The position numbers and the translations under genes are program-made. Of a stretch of 6,508 nucleotides of DNA, positions 1 to 4,787 are shown one piece after another. How positions within the stretch are numbered: position 1 is the stretch's first letter; each line of letters opens with the position of its first letter. This stretch comes from Spirochaetia bacterium (GTDB lineage Bacteria; Spirochaetota; Spirochaetia; Treponematales; Rectinemataceae): NCBI GenBank assembly GCA_021286925.1, contig JAJTBL010000111.1, positions 1-6,508 on the forward strand. The letters run 5' to 3'. A model generated the notes under the pieces. It was not told the DNA's origin. It was given only the letters and a program-made list of their open reading frames with translations, and did no database searches.

Positions 1-57
1 GGAAAGGACTACCGCGGCTGTCATAAGCGACAGCAGAACCTTCAGCAGATGTTTCAT
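1..57 (-). CDS. N-terminus of an exported protein (partial)
   Basis: Only the first 19 codons are in the window; the gene runs off the left edge. They read MKHLLKVLLSLMTAAVVLS: one basic N-region (Lys2, Lys6) and a long Leu/Val/Ala core. This is a typical Sec signal peptide, or the start of a lipoprotein signal whose Cys would lie just outside. A GAGG ribosome-binding site lies 6 nt before the ATG, which supports this start. The gene has its own upstream promoter and paired operator-like repeats (58-250). The other flank of the window carries a TRAP transporter membrane subunit, so a periplasmic solute-binding protein is one reasonable guess. Nothing in these 19 residues proves it, and any secreted or lipid-anchored protein is possible. 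Confidence 0.7.
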   Translation of the reverse strand, partial: MKHLLKVLLSLMTAAVVLS

Positions 58-75
58 TTTCAACCTCGCTTTGTG

Positions 76-91
76 ATGAATACGTATACAT
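76..91. promoter_or_regulatory. Operator-like 16-bp near-palindrome, proximal copy
   Basis: ATGAATACGTATACAT is an even-length inverted repeat centred on CG, with 7 of 8 base pairs symmetric. An identical copy lies at 228-243. This copy falls in the presumed leader of the leftward exported-protein gene, about 18 nt before its ATG and just ahead of the ribosome-binding site, where a bound repressor would block transcription or elongation. CG-centred even palindromes are typical of LacI-family operators; some FCD-type GntR regulators also use GTATAC-containing sites. The regulator is not encoded in this window. Confidence 0.55.
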
Positions 92-191
92 TCGGGATAA
101 AAGAAGTCCTGATCGATATACCGCATTCACCAAGGAATTTTCGCATTGGGTAAGAACAGCAGAAGCAGTGGGACGTCATGCAACTTTGAGA

Positions 192-220
192 AGACTAAAC
201 CTGAAAATCATAGTTGTCAA
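192..220 (-). promoter_or_regulatory. Sigma70-type promoter of the leftward exported-protein gene
   Basis: Read on the minus strand, a perfect TTGACA (-35, 215-220) is followed after 17 nt by TAGTCT (-10, 192-197), which matches TATAAT at only three positions. Transcription would start near 185 and give a leader of about 128 nt. The distal operator copy (228-243) ends 7 bp upstream of the -35 box. The strong -35 and weak -10 fit a regulated promoter. The start site is inferred. Confidence 0.5.
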
Positions 221-227
221 GAAAAAA

Positions 228-243
228 ATGAATACGTATACAT
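228..243. promoter_or_regulatory. Operator-like 16-bp near-palindrome, distal copy
   Basis: This is an exact second copy of the 16-bp element at 76-91. It lies 7 bp upstream of the TTGACA box of the leftward promoter and just beyond the stop codon of the gene at 251-1009. With the other copy 152 bp away on the far side of the promoter, one regulator could occupy both and loop the DNA. Similarity does not extend past the 16 bp on either side, which is what selection on a binding site would give, not a recent duplication. Confidence 0.55.
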
Positions 244-250
244 CGATTTT

Positions 251-1009
251 TCAGGATTTCAGAAAAAGCTTCATTCGGCCAAGCCTGCCTTGTTCTTGGA
301 TGAGCCCCGCCCGGCTGAAACAATAGAGCATCTGGCGCGCCTGAATGGGCTTTATTCCAAGATTCTCCGCCAGGGAGCCTACGGTAAAAGGTTCGGCAAG
401 GCTGGCAGGGAGCAATGCCAGCCACGCTGCTGCATCAGAAAAACTCTGCGATGACAGAATTTCCGCAAGTTCCCGATCGACGGTCCTGTCGCCCTTTCGC
501 CACCAGGAGCCGGTGCCATCCCTGACCTTTATATCGATGCTTTTTACGATTACTGTTTGAATAGTGACATTGGGCGCGGCTATCAATGCTGGCGCGCGGA
601 TAAGCTCGGTGAAAAGCTGGTAAAAACTGCCCCGCTTCGGGCTTCGGCGCTGAGAAAGCAATTCGCCCGTTGCTGGGTCGAGGCGGCGGATTTCAGTCTG
701 CAAGGCAATCGGATAAACCAGCCGGACTCGATATCCCTTTGAAGCAAGGGACAGCAGTTTCGATTTAATCTGGCCAAAATGCCCCGTCTGCACTTCAACG
801 ATTTCGCCATCTGCCCGGAGCAAATCGACAACTTTGCCTTCAACTTCCGCCTCCAGCCGATCGCCAGGCTGTGCCAGACGGTGTTTCAGCTGGGCATGGA
901 GGCTATATTCAGAATAGAGATTGATGCCCGATTTTTCAGGTCGATGGTGCGGCTCCGGCTGATTCTCATGCGTTTGTCTTGGCTGTGCCGCTGCTCGTTT
1001 GGCGCTCAC
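251..1009 (-). CDS. Conserved hypothetical protein, PD-(D/E)XK-like core plus C-terminal winged helix
   Basis: The protein has 252 residues and starts at GTG. No ATG, and no other GTG before the conserved part, exists in frame, and a TAA lies in frame 28 nt upstream. No good ribosome-binding site precedes the GTG. Residues 1-30 are basic and low in complexity. The conserved part begins at YSEYSLHAQLK (32-42), then EVEGKVVDLL (55-64) and EIVEVQTGHF (69-78), a basic SPKRGS turn (123-128) and a WWRKG segment (169-173). Residues 207-252 look like a winged helix-turn-helix. I recall a widespread uncharacterised family with this pattern, probably annotated as a DUF (DUF8091, from memory), but could not check. 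Glu34, Asp62 and Glu72-x-Gln74 are placed like the active-site residues of PD-(D/E)XK nucleases. A DNA-binding or DNA-cutting role is inference only. It is a single gene, separated from the dehydrogenase operon by that operon's terminator. Confidence 0.8.
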   Translation of the reverse strand: MSAKRAAAQPRQTHENQPEPHHRPEKSGINLYSEYSLHAQLKHRLAQPGDRLEAEVEGKVVDLLRADGEIVEVQTGHFGQIKSKLLSLASKGYRVRLVYPIALQTEIRRLDPATGELLSQRRSPKRGSFYQLFTELIRAPALIAAPNVTIQTVIVKSIDIKVRDGTGSWWRKGDRTVDRELAEILSSQSFSDAAAWLALLPASLAEPFTVGSLAENLGIKPIQARQMLYCFSRAGLIQEQGRLGRMKLFLKS

Positions 1010-1221
1010 GGCAAAGAGTATGGAATATCGCGCTCCTTATGGCAACCATAAAGACGGGCAGGCATGAGGTGAAATTCGATTTAAGATTGAAGGCCTTTCG
1101 AAGTATGACGAGTTTTCCATTTTTGCAGCTACTTTTGCACTGAGACCGCTTTGCTCACAATGATATGAATGGTAGGCATCTATCCAGATTGCTCCAAAAG
1201 CCCGCAATCATCATGGGGGAC
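1010..1221. other. Intergenic region without a recognised element
   Basis: This stretch separates the dehydrogenase operon terminator from the GTG of the hypothetical gene and should contain that gene's promoter. I saw no -35/-10 pair of good quality on the minus strand and no -24/-12 element. A 27-codon minus-strand reading frame (1037-1120) lacks a ribosome-binding site and is probably chance. Confidence 0.5.
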
Positions 1222-1246
1222 AAAAAAGGCCGCGCGAGGCGGCCTT
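1222..1246 (-). terminator. Rho-independent terminator of the dehydrogenase operon
   Basis: Read on the minus strand, an 8-bp stem AAGGCCGC/GCGGCCTT with a 5-nt loop is followed by six T residues, beginning about 20 nt after the E2 stop codon. The plus-strand side has only two T residues after the stem, so it should act mainly leftward. It marks E2 as the last gene of the operon. Confidence 0.92.
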
Positions 1247-1267
1247 CGAAACAGGGCAACTTCCAGT

Positions 1268-2485
1268 TCAGTCAAGCAGGAAGAGCGGGTTTTCAATGAG
1301 ATTGCGAAGGTGCGCCAAAGCCCGCGCCGCGTAAGCGCCATCAACAACCCGATGATCGGCGGTGAGACTGAATTCGATATAATTCCTGGAGACATATCCT
1401 GAGCCAGACGGCAAAAGCCGCGGGCTGATCGCTCCAACCGCCAAAATGGCTGTCTGAGGCGGATTGATGATGGCTCTGAATCGTTTGATGCCGAACATTC
1501 CCAGGTTGGAAAGGGTTATGGTACCGCCTTCATAATCAGCTGGTGTCAGGCTTCGGTTTTTGGCGCGTTCCGAAAGGTCCTTCATCACACGGCCCAGTTC
1601 AGCGAAGCCTGTTGCCGCGCAATGCGGCAGAACCGGCACAACCAATCCTTCCGAGGTGTCCATGGCGATATTCACCATGACATCACGGTATGTGCGCACT
1701 TTGCCTCCTCCAAGCCATACCGCGTTGATCAGCGGATACTTTACGGCTGTATGGGCAAGAAGCTTGGCAAGGATTACCGTCAGCGACACCGGCTTCTGCT
1801 CACTCTTAAATCGTTCGGCGAGCGCCTGCACAGCGGCCGCATCCGCTTCATCATAGAGGGTGAATTGAGGAATGGTCTCCCAGCTTTGTGCCATGCGTTC
1901 AGCAGCGACTGACTGAATTCTTGTCAGGTTGATATCAACAAATCCGGCTTGCTGGGCAATCGGGGTCTGCGCGATGGGCGGCATCCGTTCCAGCTGTTGG
2001 AATTGTTCTTGAGGACGGCGGTCCAGCGGAATATCGCGGGCAATGATTGCGCCTTCCGGGCCAGTGCCTCTGATTGTTTCGAGATTGATCCCCTCCGCGT
2101 CAGCCAAAACGCGAGCGTAGGGCGAGGAGCGTAGCTCGGGCTGAGGCTTCGATTGCCCGCTTGCAGGGATGGTCTCGCTTGTCGCAGGAACGGTGGTTTC
2201 TGGCTTTTTGGCCCCAGGGGCTGCGGCGGGAGCCGGCACCGCTTCGTTTTCTCCGGCAATTATGCCGACCACACTGCCGACAGGGACAGTGACCATTTCA
2301 GGCACCAGAATCCGCGCCAGGACGCCGTCGGCCTGAGCGCTGACATCGATCGTGGCCTTGTCATTTTCGACCGAAAAGAGAACTTCGCCCCGGCTGACCT
2401 TTTCTCCCTCGCGTTTTTTCCATTCCATGATGAGGCCTTCGGTCATGGTCAGCCCCAACTGCGGCATCAGAATTTCTGTAGCCAT
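1268..2485 (-). CDS. acoC: Dihydrolipoamide acyltransferase, E2 of an acetoin/2-oxoacid dehydrogenase complex
   Basis: The protein has 405 residues, close to the usual length for single-lipoyl E2 proteins. Residues 1-78 are a lipoyl domain with the attachment lysine Lys43 in ENDKATI. An Ala/Pro-rich linker (about 81-118) leads to a peripheral subunit-binding domain (about 119-152, SSPYARVLADAEG and GTGPEGAI). A second linker precedes the catalytic domain (about 185-405), which holds the SNLGMFG segment and the active-site DHRVVDG (His378, Asp382). The enzyme moves the acyl group from the E1-bound thiamine intermediate via lipoyl-lysine to CoA and forms the cytoplasmic core of the complex. The ATG lies 3 nt after the E1-beta stop. 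Its GGGAGGG ribosome-binding site sits inside the last E1-beta codons, so translation is coupled. The acoC symbol rests on the divergent sigma54 activator and gene order; substrate specificity is not proven. Confidence 0.93.
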   Translation of the reverse strand: MATEILMPQLGLTMTEGLIMEWKKREGEKVSRGEVLFSVENDKATIDVSAQADGVLARILVPEMVTVPVGSVVGIIAGENEAVPAPAAAPGAKKPETTVPATSETIPASGQSKPQPELRSSPYARVLADAEGINLETIRGTGPEGAIIARDIPLDRRPQEQFQQLERMPPIAQTPIAQQAGFVDINLTRIQSVAAERMAQSWETIPQFTLYDEADAAAVQALAERFKSEQKPVSLTVILAKLLAHTAVKYPLINAVWLGGGKVRTYRDVMVNIAMDTSEGLVVPVLPHCAATGFAELGRVMKDLSERAKNRSLTPADYEGGTITLSNLGMFGIKRFRAIINPPQTAILAVGAISPRLLPSGSGYVSRNYIEFSLTADHRVVDGAYAARALAHLRNLIENPLFLLD

Positions 2486-2488
2486 GGC

Positions 2489-3469
2489 TTAACCCTCCCG
2501 ATACAGCACCGCGTAGATGGCTTTTCTTATATCATCCTTCTGGGCGGCTATGTAATTTTCAAGCACGGGGCTGAAAGGAATGGGTCTATCCTTCGCGCCG
2601 ACCCGCAGTACAGGAGCATCCAGATGGAAAAATGCCTTTTCCTGAATGCGTGCGGCAATCTCAGCGCCCAAACCGCCCGAAACAACTGCCTCATGCGCGA
2701 CGACACAGCGATGGGTTTTCTTGACGGACTCAAGAATGGTGGCCGTATCGAAAGGTTTCAAGGTCAGCAGGTCGATGATTTCGACTGAAATACCTTCTTT
2801 TTCCAGCTCCATGGCGACTTCTTCCGATTTCTGCACCATGATGGAATAGGTGACCAGTGTGACATCGGTGCCAGGCTTGCGGATTTCGGCCTTACCGATG
2901 GGCGTGAAATATTCTCCGTCGGGCACCGGACCTTTTTGCGGATACAGGACTTTATGTTCAAAAAAGATGACAGGGTCATTTTGCCGGATTGCTGATTTGA
3001 GAAGGCCTTTCGCGGTGGCGGGGCTCGAAGGAGCAACCACAATCAGGCCTGGAATATTCTGCACCCAGCCTTCGACGCTTTGGCTGTGCTGTGCGGCAGC
3101 CTGCTTGCTGATACCATCGGGAGCCCGAATGACAAGGGGGATATTGGCCTGCCCGCCGAACATATATCGGTTTTTCGCAATTTGGTTGGCGATTTCATCA
3201 AAGGCGACCCCGATAAAATCCGCAAAATGCATATCCGCGACCGGTCGCGTACCGGTCAGCGCGGCGCCAAGAGCTGCACCGACAATGGCGGTTTCGCTGA
3301 TCGGCACATCTCTGATTCGATCCCCGAATTCCTCAGGCAAGCCTTTAAACTGACCGAAAATGCCGCCCTGCCTGACAATGTCTTCGCCGTACACAAAGAC
3401 CGTTGGATCTCGGCGCATCTCCTCCTGCATGGCCTCAAGTGTTGCTTGTGAAAAACTGATGGTTCTCAT
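2489..3469 (-). CDS. acoB: Thiamine-diphosphate dehydrogenase E1 component, beta subunit
   Basis: The protein has 326 residues, the normal full length for E1-beta. It has the family's N-terminal GED motif (28-30) in VFVYGEDI, and DVPISET, whose Glu59 is the residue expected to contact N1' of the thiamine aminopyrimidine. PVADMHFADF (77-86) and AAAQHSQS (124-131, with His128 of the active site) follow. The C-terminal transketolase-type domain (about 200-326) contains VTYSIMVQK and EAVVSGGLG. It pairs with E1-alpha as an alpha2-beta2 tetramer that decarboxylates or cleaves the substrate and reductively acylates the E2 lipoyl group. Its ATG overlaps the E1-alpha TGA by 4 nt (ATGA), and GGAGG lies 7 nt before the ATG, so the two subunits are translationally coupled. 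It could serve acetoin, pyruvate or another 2-oxoacid. Confidence 0.94.
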   Translation of the reverse strand: MRTISFSQATLEAMQEEMRRDPTVFVYGEDIVRQGGIFGQFKGLPEEFGDRIRDVPISETAIVGAALGAALTGTRPVADMHFADFIGVAFDEIANQIAKNRYMFGGQANIPLVIRAPDGISKQAAAQHSQSVEGWVQNIPGLIVVAPSSPATAKGLLKSAIRQNDPVIFFEHKVLYPQKGPVPDGEYFTPIGKAEIRKPGTDVTLVTYSIMVQKSEEVAMELEKEGISVEIIDLLTLKPFDTATILESVKKTHRCVVAHEAVVSGGLGAEIAARIQEKAFFHLDAPVLRVGAKDRPIPFSPVLENYIAAQKDDIRKAIYAVLYREG

Positions 3470-4497
3470 CGGACTGCCTCCGGAAATTCCTGGGGTGAAA
3501 ATGAAAACAGGTCATCCAACGCGTCTTCAGGTTCAGGGAAGGGGCTTTCTTCGGCAAATCGCTCAGCCGCCGCTATTTCACTGGACGCCTCTGCCTGAAT
3601 CGCATCAATTTCAGCGTCGGTAATGAGGTTTTTATCTTTCAGGTAATTGATGTAGCGGGTTATGGGATTGTTTTCGACAAAATGCTTCTGCACTTCTTCT
3701 TTTGTGCGGTATTTTTCGGGATCGCCGACGTAGTGCCCCTTGATCCGGTAGGTCAGGCATTCCAGGAGGGCCGGGCCTTTGCCCTTTCTCGCCGCTTCAA
3801 TCAAAGCTGATGCCGCGTTATACACCTCGATGACATTGTTCCCGTCAACGGTATAGCCTTCGATGCCATAGCCCTTGGCGCGGTCCGCGATTCTCTCCGC
3901 CGATGTGGCGAATGAGGTTGGTGTCGTGGAAGCATACTGGTTGTTTTCATTCACAAACAGCACGGGGAGTTTCCAGACTGCTGCAAGGTTGAGCGCCTCA
4001 TGGAAGGTCCCCCGATTGGATGCGCCGTCACCGAAAAAGCAGACTGCAACCTGATCGGTTTTCTTGATCAGCGATGATATTCCCGCCCCAACGGCAATGT
4101 TGAAGCCTCCGCCGACGACGCCGTTCGCTCCCAGCATTCCCACTGAAAAATCAGCGATATGCATGGAACCGCCTTTGCCTTTGCAGTAGCCAGTTTTTCT
4201 GCCGAAAAGTTCAGCCATCATGCGGTCTGTCTGCGCGCCTTTGGCGATGGCATGGCCATGGCCTCGATGTGTCGACGTTATCCAATCGTCTTTTCGAAGA
4301 TTGGCCATCACACCGGTCGCTATGGCTTCTTCGCCGATATACAAATGGACAAATCCAGGAATCTTTTTATTGAGGAAGAGCTCTTCTACCCTGGATTCAA
4401 AAGTTCGTATCCGGATCATGGTTCTGAGAAGATTGTGCATCGCGTCCTTCTGCAGAGCCGTGAAGCGGTTGGGAAATTCTTTTTTCTGATATGGCAT
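3466..4497 (-). CDS. acoA: Thiamine-diphosphate dehydrogenase E1 component, alpha subunit
   Basis: The protein has 343 residues. The thiamine-diphosphate/Mg motif runs from GDG (156-158) to NN (185-186), with the usual spacing. HLYIGEEA (51-58), THRGHGH (76-82) and KGKGGSMHIAD (106-116) are classic E1-alpha signatures. The loop at 250-264 (YRIKGHYVGDPEKYR) keeps His255 but lacks the serine residues phosphorylated in mitochondrial pyruvate dehydrogenase. The GHxxGDP form is what I would expect for the acetoin dehydrogenase branch, so AcoA is the favoured name. A GGGAGG ribosome-binding site lies 5 nt before the ATG, supporting the start. It is the first gene of the operon, directly behind a sigma54 promoter at 4519-4535. 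A pyruvate or branched-chain 2-oxoacid dehydrogenase E1 cannot be excluded. Confidence 0.93.
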   Translation of the reverse strand: MPYQKKEFPNRFTALQKDAMHNLLRTMIRIRTFESRVEELFLNKKIPGFVHLYIGEEAIATGVMANLRKDDWITSTHRGHGHAIAKGAQTDRMMAELFGRKTGYCKGKGGSMHIADFSVGMLGANGVVGGGFNIAVGAGISSLIKKTDQVAVCFFGDGASNRGTFHEALNLAAVWKLPVLFVNENNQYASTTPTSFATSAERIADRAKGYGIEGYTVDGNNVIEVYNAASALIEAARKGKGPALLECLTYRIKGHYVGDPEKYRTKEEVQKHFVENNPITRYINYLKDKNLITDAEIDAIQAEASSEIAAAERFAEESPFPEPEDALDDLFSFSPQEFPEAVR

Positions 4498-4518
4498 ACC
4501 TACCTCCCGCCTTATCTA

Positions 4519-4535
4519 TGCAATATGCGTGCCTG
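4519..4535 (-). promoter_or_regulatory. Sigma54 (-24/-12) promoter of the dehydrogenase operon
   Basis: The minus strand reads CAGGCACGCATATTGCA. The -24 element GGCACG and the -12 element TTGC are both intact, and GG and GC are separated by exactly 10 nt, as in the sigma54 consensus (TGGCACG, N4, TTGCW). The only deviation near the core is A for T before GG. Transcription would start near 4508, so the message would begin at or within 2 nt of the GGGAGG ribosome-binding site (4503-4508), giving a leader of about 11 nt. The divergent sigma54 activator gene supports this call strongly. Confidence 0.88.
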
Positions 4536-4581
4536 TTGAGAAAAAATTCGAAATTTCCCAGACACGGCCTGTGTGCAGCGT

Positions 4582-4605
4582 GAATAGTGGCAAACACGGC
4601 TATTC
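4582..4605. promoter_or_regulatory. Inverted repeat, candidate activator-binding site
   Basis: GAATAG and CTATTC form a perfect 6-bp inverted repeat with a 12-bp spacer, centred about 86 bp upstream of the predicted sigma54 start. The 7-mer ACACGGC occurs inside it (4594-4600) and again at 4562-4568, 32 bp apart, about three helical turns. The position suits an upstream activator site, but a 6-bp repeat can arise by chance. Confidence 0.3.
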
Positions 4606-4659
4606 TGAGCGAATGCAGCGGCCTTGCCCCGCAAAATCCTTGTATCAGGCGGTCCCCAT

Positions 4660-4682
4660 GCCAAAGAGCTCAGCTCTTTTGC
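4660..4682. promoter_or_regulatory. Strong palindrome, candidate upstream activator site
   Basis: AAAGAGCT-C-AGCTCTTT (4663-4679) is a perfect 8-bp inverted repeat around one base; with one mismatch it extends to 4660-4682. It is centred about 163 bp upstream of the predicted sigma54 start and about 57 bp upstream of the activator's -35 box. This is the usual distance for an enhancer-type site bound by a Fis-HTH activator dimer. As RNA it would form a 7-bp hairpin with a 3-nt loop, but it is poor in GC and has no separate T run, so a terminator is less likely. Confidence 0.45.
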
Positions 4683-4727
4683 CGTAGACTTCGCAGGAAT
4701 GCTCAATCCTGGAGCAAAACTTTTTCG

Positions 4728-4756
4728 TTGACTGTTCAAATATGTTACACTATGAT
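4728..4756 (+). promoter_or_regulatory. Sigma70-type promoter of the sigma54 activator gene
   Basis: TTGACT (4728-4733) and TATGAT (4751-4756) are separated by 17 bp, each one base from consensus. The start would be near 4763, giving a leader of about 25 nt that includes GAGG (4777-4780), 7 nt before the ATG at 4788. Two TGTTACA direct repeats (4743-4749 and 4766-4772) straddle the -10 box and the start site, and could be a site for autoregulation. Confidence 0.65.
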
Positions 4757-4787
4757 GTACTAACCTGTTACAGAGTGAGGCGCTGCG

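Noticed and set aside
1088..1102. AAGGCCTT palindrome in the gap before the hypothetical gene
   Set aside because: The symmetry stops after 8 bp, which is expected by chance in a region of this size.
1037..1120. 27-codon minus-strand reading frame just upstream of, and in frame with, the hypothetical gene
   Set aside because: It has no ribosome-binding site and no recognisable content. It ends in TAA 28 nt before the GTG. It could be an old 5' extension of that gene, but the conserved region starts well downstream of the GTG.
2153..2788. Long plus-strand open frame of 211 codons
   Set aside because: It lies antisense to the E2 and E1-beta genes, which have clear family motifs, ribosome-binding sites and coupled starts. 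Its translation has no recognisable domain.
2850..3353. Plus-strand open frame of 167 codons
   Set aside because: It is antisense to E1-beta, shows no ribosome-binding site or domain, and is explained by the codon pattern of the true gene.
4541..4556. AT-rich tract with AAATT/AATTT symmetry just upstream of the -24 element, considered as an IHF site
   Set aside because: It does not fit the IHF consensus on either strand. It may aid DNA bending, but that cannot be supported from sequence.
4562..4574. ACACGGCCTGTGT as an activator half-site pair
   Set aside because: Only 4 bp pair on each side around a 5-nt centre. This is too weak to call alone; the ACACGGC repeat is mentioned with the inverted repeat at 4582-4605 instead.
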